The notes under the pieces: model-generated
Databases searched by the model: none
What the model was told of the DNA's origin: nothing
Seen by the model: the letters and a program-made list of their open reading frames with translations, nothing else
Shown: piece after piece, positions 49,402 to 62,200 of the stretch
How positions within the stretch are numbered: the stretch's first letter is position 1
Layout: each line of letters opens with the position of its first letter
Origin: Bradysia coprophila
Lineage: Eukaryota; Arthropoda; Insecta; Diptera; Sciaridae
Assembly (NCBI RefSeq): GCF_014529535.1
Contig: NW_023503409.1
Location: 9,548,390-9,612,389, forward strand
Reading direction: 5' to 3'
Length of the DNA stretch: 64,000 nt
Program-made: the position numbers and the translations under genes

Positions 49402-50595
49402 TAGCAATCACATACATTTATCATCTCATCCTAACGGTCTGGTGTACCCGACACAAGAAAAAATGTGGGGAATGAGAGTTGTGAGAGGTGTGGTCATACA
49501 TACATTCTGTGACATTAGCACGATCCAAATTAAGTGTTCGTAAACGTTATTGATCCTAAATTCGTAAGTTAAATTTTCCTTTTTGACGTCCATAACATGT
49601 ATGTCGTAGTTTTCGACTCGCGTATCTGTGTGCCTATAAAGTTGGCGCGCTTTTTTGCTTAAGCTTCAACTGAAAGTGATGTGGGCAATACCCACCCCCA
49701 AACCCAATATAATCCATCCGCGTAACTTAACTAAAGAATCAGCCACACATTCATTGACTTAAAGATAAACATAACAGATAAAGTGTTTATTGTGTAAAAC
49801 GTACTTAAACACATTCGAAGACTTTCACTTCAACATTAGCAACATTTGTTCGAATGTACTGCTTTTGTAAAGCATTACATTCATTACATTTCGTTCACTC
49901 ATTCATTTTGAAAGTCCTTGCTTCTCAGAATACAATAAAAGGATTCTTTCATTGAAAATGGTTTCATATACGAGCGAATGCTACCATAAACGTATGGATG
50001 TTCATTGAACGTCAGACAACATACTACGTCCTTACTTCTTGTCACTTGCCATCCCACTCTTCACGGACTTTACATTTTTTCTGAGGCTGACCTGATTGTA
50101 AGTAAGGACCAGCAGATTCAAAACTTACAAGAAACTTACATTAGAGGAGGTTATAGCAAAAAATGGAATCATTGTTGACGAGGGCCAACGCTTGCCCGCC
50201 TCCAGAAATGCTGCCATCAGGTCAAAGTAAAGTTAAAAGTCCAAAAAAAATAAAAAAACAAATCTGTGAATAGATGACATCTATTAGATGAGCCAATTTT
50301 GTCGAAAGCGGCGAAAAGACTATTNCACGAGAAAAAAAACAAGATTGTGAATACTAGCAGGACGATCTATTAGATGAGCCAATTTTTTTGTTCGAAAGCG
50401 GCGAAAAGATTTCGGTTCATTTCAAAAAATTTATTAATAAATGGGTCAGGTCATGGAATTCGCCATATAAAGGCAAGTCATATATACACAATTCGTGTCT
50501 TCGAAAAGTCACAAAATTTCATTACAGTCGGCGACTGAAAAAAAACTGACGCATTTCGTTTCAGCTGATCCACTCAACAAAGAAATCGGTGCGTC
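49402..50595 (+). repeat. Decayed duplicate of the DHHC gene 3' end
   Basis: Collinear short matches to the proximal DHHC exon and its UTR: 49402-49436 to 42628-42662, 49436-49457 to about 42774-42797, 49459-49513 to 42999-43054, 49522-49592 to 43161-43233, and 50407-50595 to 43652-43838. Most of the coding part is deleted, so it encodes nothing. An unrelated stretch of about 810 bp separates the last two pieces. The same duplicate appears in copies B and C. Confidence 0.75.
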
Positions 50596-50830
50596 TAGCA
50601 TTCACACACAGGAATACATTCAGAGTTTATTCTGCAATTCTGCTAACGAGCCCAGTTAGACGCGAGTGAGGGCACTGTGTTCTTCTATAACCACATTGAT
50701 AAGGATAAGGAATTAATTGAATCTATCACGATGTTCAACGATGACACTAGAGCGTAGAGTTTTTGTTGGTGTCAGTTTAGACAGAGCGAAATCCCGACTG
50801 TAGAAGTCTTTCCTGTCACAAACTGCAGCC

Positions 50831-51263
50831 TAGAGGTGAGTGGGCTGCCCATAAAATGGGCTGCCCACGCCCATGGGCATGCCCACGGACATGGCATGTG
50901 CACTTTACAATTTCGTGGGCATAGGGCGCAGCATGGCACTTTTCAAAAATTGTGTGATCCCACAACTTAAGTCTTAAGTGCAGTCTAGACTTTCCGTACG
51001 ATGTAATATTCATTCAAGGAATTTTAAAACAGCTATCGCACATAAAATGTGTTTCCAACTGTGCTGTCAACATCGGTTTCGCCTCAGATTGAACATTTTC
51101 ACATTTTAGCGAAAATTTCCTATGTGGCCTTGGGCATGGCTGGGCAGTGGCGCATGCTTTTTAAGATTCTTGGGCATGGGCTGCGCCGTGGGCATGCTTT
51201 TTTTTAAATTATTGGGCTTTGGGCAGGGCGGGCATAAAAATTAGGTATGCCCACTCACCTCTA
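50831..51263. mobile_element. hAT-type MITE, copy A version
   Basis: Same element as 61458-61897, with TAGAGGTGAGTGGGC ends. The right-hand target duplication has lost a base here (CTGCAGC instead of CTGCAGCC) and the body is 7 bp shorter, mostly through missing G in GGGCATGGG runs, a pattern of homopolymer error. Confidence 0.85.
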
Positions 51264-51380
51264 CTGCAGCTAATAAATCCACTTTCCGAATAATGTAGGT
51301 CACAGGACGATTATATAATTGTCATGCCATAAAATTGTTAGCTCAACATAAAGTCGAATCTTAGGCTGTTACCCTGCACA

Positions 51381-54300
51381 TTTGAAATGAACCGAAATCT
51401 TTTCGCCGCTTTCGGAACAAAAAATAATTGGCTATCTAATAGATGTCATCTATTCACAGATTGTTTTTTTTATTTTTTGGACTTTTAACTTTACTTTGAC
51501 CTGATGGCAGCATTTCTGGAGGCGGGCGCGTTGGCCTCGTCAACAATGATTCCATTTTTTGCTATAACCTCCTTAATGTAAGTTTCTGTGTAAGTTTGAA
51601 TCTGCTGGTCCTTACTTCACAATCAGGTCAGCCTCAGAAAAAATGTAAAGTCCGTGAAGAGTGGGATGGCAAGTGACAAGAAGTAAGGACGTAGTATGTG
51701 TCTGACGTTCAATGAACATCCATACGTTTATGGTAGCATTCGCTCGTATATGAAACCATTTTCAATGAAAGAATCCTTTTATTGTATTCTGAGAAGCAAG
51801 GACTTTCAAAATGAATGAGTGAACGAAATGTAATGAATGTAATGCTTACAAAAGCAGTAACTTCGAACAAATGTTGCTAATGTTGAAGTGAAAGTCTTCG
51901 AATGTGTTTAAGTACGTTTTACACAATAAACACTTTATCTGTTATGTTTATCTTTAAGTCAATGAATGTGTGGCTGATTCTTTAGTTAAGTTACGCGGAT
52001 GGATTATATTGGTTTGGGGTGGGTATGCCCACATCACTTTCAGTTGAAGCTTAAGCAAAAAAGCGCGCCAACTTTATAGGCACACAGATACGCGAGTCGA
52101 AAACTACGACATACATGTTATGGACGTCAAAAAGGAAAATTAACTTACGAATTTAGGATCAATAACGTTTACGAACACTTAATTTGGATCGTGCTAATGT
52201 CACAGAATGTATGTATGACCACACCTCTCACAACTCTCATTCCCCACATTTTTTCTTGTGTCGGGTACACAGACCGTTAGGATAGATGATAAAGTATGTG
52301 ATTGCTAACAAAGGTGGAATGGCGCAATTTTCTATTCACGATTCAATTCCGGATTAAGGTTATTGTCGACAGCCGGATGCCAGGGAATTCCAACTGAACC
52401 GGTTGCAATTGTCGGATCATAGCCAACGCGCCGTCATCATCTTCAACTTTTTCTAAGGTCGTCTAATGTCGTCAACAGCCATCGTCTCATACGGTTTATC
52501 ATCGGTTGGAGTAACTTTTATTGGCTGAATATTCAGCGATAGTTTCTTCCGCTCGTTTTGCTTACTAAAATAAAATGATATATTCAATTATAGTAATCGT
52601 GATGGTAATTAGTTTATTAAAAAAATATTTATTCTCAACAGAAGCTCTACCTCAATTAGAAAAAAGCCAAATAAATACGATGATTAAAAGTAGCGGATTG
52701 TTCAACGCAATTACTTAAATGGTGATATTGTAAGTAAGAGTGGTAGAGATCGTAGAGAAGTGGTAGGGATTGTGCAATAATTATTGCAAAAAAATGATAG
52801 TAAGAGCGGACAACTTTTGTCTATAAAAACGCGCATTCTAAAATCGAAAATCGAATAGGTGTCAAAACCTAATAAATTGCGTTTTTGATTTATTAACGAT
52901 TGACGGCGTGGGGTAATTTGGCACACCATACAAATTGAATCTGGCACAGCCTGAATTTCGTGTGCATGTAGTAAAACGACGCATACTTAGATCGCGTGTG
53001 CCAGATTCCCCGATGCCATTTATGGTTACGACCAACACACTTCAAGCAAAAGTGGTACTCCAAATAGGGTATGAAACTTGACAGTGCTCCATACAAAATT
53101 TTACACTGTAAAAGAGTGGGGATAAAATTTCATACAAAATAGTACTCTATTTGCAGCTGTCATTAATAGCACTTTTTCTAGAAGTGCGTTGTTACGACTG
53201 AAACAAAAAATGTGGTTTCATGAGTCCTAAGTACGGCAAACAAGTAAAAATCGTTCAGACAGATGCACTAACAACTTTCATACATTTATCTTTTAACGTG
53301 TCCCATTCATAAAGTAAAGTTTAGAATACAAATATTTTCATTAAGTCTAACTGTGGCATTCATTCATCGCCCAAAACACTTACAGTGGAGTGGTGACGCT
53401 TATCCACGCTGTACGCTGTTCTGTATCCACTTACAAAAGAACTGATATCGGTTAGGTGACGCTTACAGATTCGACACGCAAAAAGATATGCGTCACAATG
53501 GCATCTGATGAGAAAACACGCGAAAGTATGATCAACAAAAATTTTACAAGAAAAATTTTAGAAAAGAATTTATAACAAAAAAATTTGCTGTCAACAAGTG
53601 GCAGATGATTCGGCTTTCTTCCGTTGAAGTTCCATTCTTTAAGCAATATATTTCACAATTTTAAAAAATTCCTTCCTCAACATCTGCCACTTATGACCCT
53701 TTTAGGGAAATTATGAAACACGTATCGACTAGAATATAAACTCTATAACTTTGTCTTTTATACGAGAGTTATATGTTGCCGAGTTATGGCTGACATAGCT
53801 CGCACTTAAAACGCTCATAGCTTTCAAATATGCGACTTTTTAGGAAACCATGAAACACGCATCGCACTAAAATCTGAAAAATCTATACTTTGTCTTTTAA
53901 ATGAACTTTCTATCTGCCATTATTTCTGAGTTATGGCTGACATAGCTCGCACTTAAAACGCTATCTAGCTCCAAATGATCGATTCTTGGGGAAAACCATC
54001 AAACACGTTGTCGACTAGAAAGTGAAACTCTACAACTTTGTCTTTTAAACGAACTTTCCGAGTTATGGCTGACATAGCTCACACTTAAAACGCTCATAGC
54101 TCCCATATGGTAGATTTCTGTTGAAAAACACTGAAACACGTGTCGACTGAAATTTGAAACTCTGTAAATTTGTCTTTAAATGAACTTTCTTTGCCATATT
54201 TTCTGAGTTATGGGTCCTATAGTTCAATAGCTTAAAACGCTCATAGCTCCGAAATTATAAACTTTTATGAAAATTCCTTCAATTAGTTTCTTAGAATTAC

Positions 54301-56168
54301 ATCCTTGACATACCCTGAAAATTTCAGCCAAATCCACCGGAAAATTCAAAAGTTCGTTGTAACAAAGTGACAAAGGGACAAAGGTTGGTAAAATTCATCT
54401 ATTTCAAAAATGTATGAAAATCTATTTCTTCCAAGTTTTGAAATTTAATATCTCGCCAAATCTAACCTTATGAGGCGTGTGATAGTCTCGTTGAACTCGT
54501 ATGGACCCTAGATTAGAAAAAATTAAGTGGGATAGAAGGAGCGGAGGGGAAAAGTCAAAAAAGTTGTGAGTTTCCTCAGTCCAACGAAAAAAAAAAGGTA
54601 AATGTTCTCAGTGTGAACGGACTTGCGTCACGGCCCTTCACTGACGTAGGGCCATGATTCCTCAGTCTATGGAAAAAAAAATTTGTCAATTTTCAGTTTG
54701 AATGGACTTGCGTCACGACCTTCACTAACGTAGGCCAGGTTGTCATTCATTACATTTTGAACAATTCGAATTAACCGCGTTCATCAAACCGTTGCTGTTA
54801 TTTATTTGTTTCGAAAATTCTACAATTTTCGCTTCTTCACTCATAATATTCGAACAGCGATTTCCAAGCGAATGAATTGTCATCGTCATTATTTACTCTC
54901 AAGTACATTTGTAACGTCAATCACTTCAATCATTTTAATTATAACCGATTCAATGGACAAAATATCATAATGATGACAATGCCAAATCTTTCGTTATTCT
55001 AGTGTGATTGTGGTATGCAGCGCCTAACGAAAGAGTTAAGGTGCAACCAATCATTGGGAGTCCAACCAGAATGTGTACATTTACAAATTAACATGTAATG
55101 GGAAACCTGTTCGTAATTGAGGTAATTGTAGGCTGGCTAACTCCAGTAGATTCGATACTCGGTGTTTGTTCTACGACTTTTGTTTTTCGACGATAGAAGG
55201 GCCTAGCCGAAACATCTTGATAGAAATATTCAACTGGAAAATAGCTCAATTTGCGCTCGACTCAAAATCGAGAGATCTGTCGCGTTAACGCACTGCAGAT
55301 AAAAATTCAATGTCTTCATCAGTGTCATCGTTGAACATTGCGATCGGATTCCAATAAATTTTACTTTTTGAATGCTCTGAAGTCGGGACACTCGACGAAT
55401 TACTTTCGAATCGTTGTCATGTTCTGCGAGAAAAATACAGTGTCGGGGCTCGATCTAAACTGGGCTCGTAAGTAGATTAAGACTGGCGAATTTTTCCTGT
55501 GTGTGAATTCTAGACGCACCGATTCAATCAGTTTTACGAAAAAGTAAGACTGATACCAGCCACCCAAGCGTACAGAATACAATGCCACTGTCTCGTAAAT
55601 AAATTTATTTTCTTTTATTCATTCAACTTCTCTTTTAAATTCATTTCAAAATACAAGCTAAGAAAAACTTAATAATTAACACATTGGTTCTCGGTAATTA
55701 TGTTGGACATTGATAGGAAAAAAATACTTTTGTTTATGACGTCTCAATGAGAATGCTACAGCTTTCGTTTCTCGTAATCCATGGCATTATACCGAGAAGT
55801 AGCTCAGTGTCTTCTTCCGCATGAAATAGGATAGTTTATACCGTCGCAATGCTATTGACATCAATGAAATGAAGAAAATTATTTTTATTTTACAAATCTA
55901 CATTTTTGGATTTGCTTCTACGTCTACAAAGTATTTTGTCGGTGCAAAAAAACGAATGCAATGCCACGACCACACAACATTTAGTCTCACTAATCAAAAT
56001 CCGTGATTTTCATAAAAAGTGAATGTGCAAGCCGTTGGGTAAATAGATAAAATTTAGAGAAAGAGAGAGAGAGACAAGAGAACTAAAGAAGGAACATAGA
56101 GATGGATTTGGTACACAAACTTCGGAGCTTAGATCACCGTCGAGCAAAGACGAAAGCTTTAGATTTTT
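51381..56168 (-). repeat. Copy B: inverted copy of the 5.9-kb block
   Basis: Reverse complement of 45482-50426, starting TTTGAAATGAACCGAAATC and ending at the N run with CTTTAGATTTTT, exactly the complement of where copies A and C begin. It lacks the last 0.95 kb of the block, which becomes the loop between A and B. Many single-base deletions relative to A and C break every frame it contains. Confidence 0.9.
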
Positions 56169-56193
56169 NNNNNNNNNNNNNNNNNNNNNNNNN
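56169..56193. other. Assembly gap of 25 N at a palindrome axis
   Basis: Twenty-five N separate copies B and C at the exact point where they would meet head to head. The fixed-looking length and position indicate a scaffolding or gap-filling placeholder, not a measured gap. Confidence 0.98.
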
Positions 56194-59100
56194 AAAAATC
56201 TAAAGCTTGTCGTCTTTGCTCGACGGTGATCTAAGGCTCCGAAGTTTGGTACCAAATCCAATCTCTATGTTCCTTCTTTAGTGTCTCTTTCTCTCTCTCT
56301 CTTCTTAATTTTATCTATTACCCAACGGCGCACCATTCAACTTTTTATGAAAAATCACGGGATTTTGATTAGTGAGACTAAATGTTGTGTTGGTCGTGGC
56401 ATTGCATTCGTTTTTTTGCACGACAAAATACTTTGTAGACGGGTAAGAAGCAAATCAAAAATGTAGATTTGTAAAATAAAAATAATTTTGCTTGCATTTT
56501 CATTGATTGTCAATAGGCATTGCGCGGTTAACTATCCTATTTCATGCGGAGAAGACACTGAGCTTACTTCTCGGTATTAATGCATGGATTACGAGAAACG
56601 AAAGTTGGTAGCATTCTCATTGAGACGTCATAAACAAAAGTATTTTTTTTCCTATCAATGTCCAAACATAATTACCGAGAACCAATGTGTTAATTATTAA
56701 GTTTTTCTTAAGCTTGTATTTGAAATCGAATTTTTAAAAGAGAAGTTGAATGAATAAAAGAAAATAAATTTATTTACGAGACAGTGCATTGTATTCTGTA
56801 CGCTTGGGTGGCGGTATCAGTCTTACTTTGTTCGTCTAAAACTGATTGAAATCGCGTCTAGAAATTCACACACAGGAAAACATTCGCCAGTTAATCTACT
56901 TACGAAGCCCAGTAGATCGAGCCCGACACTGTATTTTTCTCGCAGAACATGACAACGATTCGAAAGTAATTCGTCGTAGGTCCCGACTTCAGAGCAGTTC
57001 AAAAAAGTAAAATTTATTGAATTCCGTCGCAATGTTCAACGGATGACACTGATGAAGACATTGAATTTTTATCTGCATGACGTTTAACGCGACAGATCTC
57101 TCGATTTTGAGTTACGAGCCGCAAATTGAGCCTATTTTTCAGTTTGAATATTTCTATCCAAGATGTTCGGCTAAGGCCCTTCATCGGTCGAAAAACAAAA
57201 GTCGTAGAACAAAACCAACCGAGTATCGAATCTAACTGTGGGAGTTAGCCAGCCTACAATTACCTCAATCTACGAACAGGTTCCCATTACATGTTAATTT
57301 GTAAATGTACACATTTCTGGTTGGACTCCCAATATTTGGTTGCCACCTAACTCTTTTCGTTAGGCGGCTGCCATACCACAATCACACTAGATAACGAAAG
57401 ATTTGGCATTGTCAATCAGTTATGATAGTTTTGTCCATTGAATCGGTGTATAATTAAAATGATTGAAGTGATTGACGTTACAAATGTACTTGAGAGTAAA
57501 TAATGGACGATGACAATTCATTCGCTTGGAAATCGCTGTTCGAATATTATGAGTGAAGAGCGAAAATTGTGTAGAATTTTCGAAACAAATAAATAACAGC
57601 AACGGTTTGATGAACCGCGGTTAATTCGAATTGTTTCAAAATGTAATGAATGACAACCGTGGCCCTACGTTAGTGAAGGGTCGTGACGCAAGTCCATTCA
57701 AACTGAAAATTTGACAAATTTTTTTTTTCCATAGGACTGAGGAATCATGGCCCTACGTCAGTGAAGGGCCGTGACGCAAGTCCGTTCACACTGAAAAATT
57801 TACCTTTTTTTTTTCGTTGGACTGAGGAACTCACAACTTTTTTGACTTTTCCCCTCCGCTCCTTCTATCCCACTTAATTTTTTCGTAATCTAGGCGTCCA
57901 TACGAGTTCAACGAGCTATCACACGCCTCATAAGGTTAAGATTTGGCCGAGATATTAAATTTCAAAACTTGGAAGAAATAGATTTTCATACATTTTGAAA
58001 TAGATGATTTTACCAACCTTTGTCCCTTTGTCACTTTGTTACAACGAAACTTTTGAATTTGCCGGTGGATTTGGCTGAAATTTTCAGGGTATGTCAAGGA
58101 TGTAATTCTAAGAAACTAATTTGAAGGAATTTTCATAAAAGTTTATAATTTCGGAGCTATGAGCGTTTTAAGCTATTGAACTATAGGACCCATAACTCAG
58201 AAAATATGGCAAATAGAAAGTTCATTTAAAAGACAAATTTACAGAGTTTCAAATTTCAGTCGACACGTGTTTCAGTGTTTTCAACAGAAATCTACCATAT
58301 GGGAGCTATGAGCGTTTTAAGTGTGAGCTATGTCAGCCATAACTCGGAAGTTCGTTTAAAAGACAAAGTTGTTAGAGTTTCACTTCTAGTCGACACGTGT
58401 TTGATGGTTTTCCCCAAGAATCGATCATTTGGGAGCTATGAGCGTTTTAAGTGCGAGCTATGTCAGCCATAACTCAGAAATATGGCAGATAGAAAGTTCA
58501 TTTAAAAGACAAAGTTATAGATTTTCAGATTTTAGTCGATGCGTGTTTCATGGTTTCCCTAAAAAGTCGCATATTTGAAAGCTATGAGCGTTTTAAGTGC
58601 GAGCTATGTCAGCCATAACTCGGAACATATAACTCTCGTATAAAAGACAAAGTTATAGAGTTTTATATTCTAGTCGATACGTGTTTCATAATTTCCCTAA
58701 AAAGGGTCATAAGTGGCAGATGTTGAGGAAGGAATTTTTTAAAATTGTGAAATATATTGCTTTAAAGAATGGAATTCAAACGGAAGAAAGCCGAATCATC
58801 TGCCACTTGTTGACGCAAATTTTTTTGTTATAATTCTCTTTCTAAAATTTTTCTTGTAAAATTTTTGTTGATCATACTTTCGCGTGTTTTCCTCATCAGA
58901 TGCCATTTGTGACGCATATCTTTTTGCGTGTCGAATCTGTAAGCGTCACCTACACCGATATCAGTTCTTTTGTAAGTGGATAACAGAACAGGCGTACAGC
59001 GTGGATACAGCGTCACACTCCACTGTAAGTGGTTTTGGGCGATGAATGAATGCCACAGTTAGACTTAATGAAAATATTTGTTATTCTAAACTTTACTTTA

Positions 59101-62012
59101 TGAATGGGACACGTTAAAAGTAAATGTTATGAAAGTTGTTAGTGCATCTGTCTGTAACGATTTTACTTGTTTGCCGTACTTAGGACTCATGAAACCACAT
59201 TTTTTGTTTCAGTCGTAACAACGCACTTCTAGAAAAAGTGCTATTAATGACAGCTGCCAAATAGAGTACTATTTTGTATGAAATTTTATCCCCACTCTTT
59301 TACAGTGTAAAATTTTGTATGGAGCACTGTCAAGTTTCAATACCCTATTTGGAGTACCACTTTTGCTTGAAGTGTGTTGGTCGTAACCATAAATGGCATC
59401 GGGGAATCTGGCACACGCGATCTAAGTATGCGTCCGTTTACTACATGCAACGAAAATTCATGGCTGTGCCAGATTCAATTTGGTATGGTGTGCCAAATTA
59501 CCCACGCCGTCAATCGTTAATAAATCAAAAACGCAATTTATTAGGTTTTGACACCTATTCGATTTTCGATTTTAGAATGCGCGTTTTTATAGACAAAAGT
59601 TGTCCGCTCTTACTATCATTTTTTTGCAATAATTATTGCACCAATCCCTACCACTTCTCTACGATCTCCTACCACTCTTACTTACAATATCACCCATTTA
59701 AGTAATTGCCGTTGAACAATCCGCTACTTTTTTAATCATCGTATTTATTTGGCATTTTTTTCTAATTGAGGTAGAGCTTCTGTTGAGAATAAATATTTTT
59801 TTAATAAACTAATTACCATCACGATTACTATAATTGAATTAATCATTTTATTTTAGTAACGCAAAACGAGCGGAAGAAACTATCGCTGAATATTCAGCCA
59901 ATAAAAGTTACTCCAACCGATGATAAACCGTATGAGACGATGGCTGTTGACGACATTAGACGACCGTTAGAAAAAGTTGAAGATGATGACGGCGCCGTTG
60001 GCTATGATCCGACAATTGCAACCGGTTCAGTTGGAATTCCCTGGCATCCCGGCTGTCGACAATAACCTTAATCCGGAATTGAATCGTGAATAGAAAATTG
60101 CGCCATTCCACCTTTGTTAGCAATCACATACATTTATCATCTCATCCTAACGGTCTGGTGTACCCGACACAAGAAAAAATGTGGGGAATGAGAGTTGTGA
60201 GAGGTGTGGTCATACATACATTCTGTGACATTAGCACGATCCAAATTAAGTGTTCGTAAACGTTATTGATCCTAAATTCGTAAGTTAAATTTTCCTTTTT
60301 GACGTCCATAACATGTATGTCGTAGTTTTCGACTCGCGTATCTGTGTGCCTATAAAGTTGGCGCGCTTTTTTGCTTAAGCTTCAACTGAAAGTGATGTGG
60401 GCAATACCCACCCCAAACCAATATAATCCATCCGCGTAACTTAACTAAAGAATCAGCCACACATTCATTGACTTAAAGATAAACATAACAGATAAAGTGT
60501 TTATTGTGTAAAACGTACTTAAACACATTCGAAGACTTTCACTTCAACATTAGCAACATTTGTTCGAATGTACTGCTTTTGTAAAGCATTACATTCATTA
60601 CATTTCGTTCACTCATTCATTTTGAAAGTCCTTGCTTCTCAGAATACAATAAAAGGATTCTTTCATTGAAAATGGTTTCATATACGAGCGAATGCTACCA
60701 TAAACGTATGGATGTTCATTGAACGTCAGACAACATACTACGTCCTTACTTCTTGTCACTTGCCATCCCACTCTTCACGGACTTTACATTTTTTCTGAGG
60801 CTGACCTGATTGTAAGTAAGGACCAGCAGATTCAAAACTTACAAGAAACTTACATTAGAGGAGGTTATAGCAAAAAATGGAATCATTGTTGACGAGGCCA
60901 ACGCTTGCCCGCCTCCAGAAATGCTGCCATCAGGTCAAAGTAAAGTTAAAAGTCCAAAAAATAAAAAAACAAATCTGTGAATAGATGACATCTATTAGAT
61001 GAGCCAATTTTTTTTGTTCCGAAAGCGGCGAAAAGATTTCGGTTCATTTCAAAAAATTTATTAATAAATGGGTCAGGTCATGGAATTCGCCATATAAAGG
61101 CAAGTCATATATACACAATTCGTGTCTTCGAAAAGTCACAAAATTTCATTACAGTCGGCGACTGAAAAAAAACTGACGCATTTCGTTTCAGCTGATCCAC
61201 TCAACAAAGAAATCGGTGCGTCTAGCATTCACACACAGGAATACATTCAGAGTTTATTCTGCAATTCTGCTAACGAGCCCAGTTAGACCGAGTGAGGGCA
61301 CTGTGTTCTTCTATAACCACATTGATAAGGATAAGGAATTAATTGAATCTATCACGATGTTCAACGATGACACTAGAGCGTAGAGTTTTTGTTGGTGTCA
61401 GTTTAGACAGAGCCGAAATCCCGACTGTAGAAGTCTTTCCTGTCACAAACTGCAGCCTAGAGGTGAGTGGGCTGCCCATAAAAGTGGGCTGCCCACGCCC
61501 ATGGGCATGCCCACGGGACATGGGCATGTGCACTTTACAATTTCGTGGGCATAGGGCGCAGCATGGGCACTTTTCAAAAATGTGTGATCCCACAAACTTA
61601 AGTCTTAAGTGCAGTCTAGACTTTCCGTACGATGTAATATTCATTCAAGGAATTTTAAAACAGCTATCGCACATAAAATCGTGTTTCCAACTGTGCTGTC
61701 AACATCGGTTTCGCCTCAGATTGACAATTTTCACATTTTTAGCGAAAATTTCCTATGTGGGCCTTGGGCATGGGCTGGGCAGTGGGCATGCTTTTTAAGA
61801 TTCTTGGGCATGGGCTGCGCCGTGGGCATGCTTTTTTTTAAATTATTGGGCTTTGGGCAGGGCGGGCATAAAAATTAGGTATGCCCACTCACCTCTACTG
61901 CAGCCTAATAAATCCACTTTCCGAATAATGTAGGTCACAGGACGATTATATAATTGTCATGCCATAAAATTGTTAGCTCAACATAAAGTCGAATCTTAGG
62001 CTGTTACCCTGG
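56194..62012 (+). repeat. Copy C of the 5.9-kb block, joined to unique sequence
   Basis: Same direction as copy A. The first 1.2 kb (to about 57420) is full of single-base indels relative to A; after that the copies are almost identical. At about 62012 it passes into unique sequence leading to the splicing-factor gene, whereas A breaks off at the same point into copy B. This suggests that A's left flank and C's right flank are the true borders of one copy. Confidence 0.9.
61458..61897. mobile_element. 440-bp hAT-type MITE with perfect 15-bp ends and 8-bp target duplication
   Basis: Begins TAGAGGTGAGTGGGC and ends with its exact complement, GCCCACTCACCTCTA. It is flanked by identical CTGCAGCC at 61450-61457 and 61898-61905, as hAT transposases make. 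Both sub-terminal regions are rich in GGGCATGGGC-type words, in opposite orientation at the two ends. No transposase; the open frames crossing it are by-products of the G-rich words. Confidence 0.93.
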
Positions 62013-62200
62013 CACAAGAGTTTCCTCACAAGTATAACACAGTAGTGAAGTCAGGAGTGGTGTAGACATCAAATTTTCAAATGAATTTTCATTTTGAGAA
62101 GTTGATCTACAGATTGTTCAATCTGGCGACAAAAAGTCTATTGAGTTTCGGTTTTTAAATTAATATTATTTCCTTCAATTGAATAAATACAACCAACACA

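Larger units (their letters stand above)
45482..51380 (+). repeat. Copy A of a 5.9-kb block present three times
   Basis: Matches copy C (56194-62012) end to end in the same direction and copy B (51381-56168) in reverse up to about 50426. Differences are mostly single-base indels. Near 50311-50375 it has an extra partly repeated segment with an N at 50325, the sign of an imperfect patch. The block holds the distal DHHC exon, an unknown decayed ORF, a four-unit tandem repeat, a coding-like orphan exon, a decayed duplicate of the DHHC 3' end and a hAT MITE. A CT-rich microsatellite runs at about 45570-45600. Confidence 0.9.

Noticed and set aside
45482..56168. Giant inverted repeat as a genuine biological palindrome or amplification structure
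   Set aside because: The axis coincides with an N run, differences are mainly single-base indels, and flanks fit a single original copy. An assembly artefact explains it more simply, though read data could overturn this.
61339..61878. Overlapping 89-151-codon open frames on both strands
   Set aside because: They cross the hAT MITE and arise from its GGGCATGGGC words; the copy A version lacks them because of indels.
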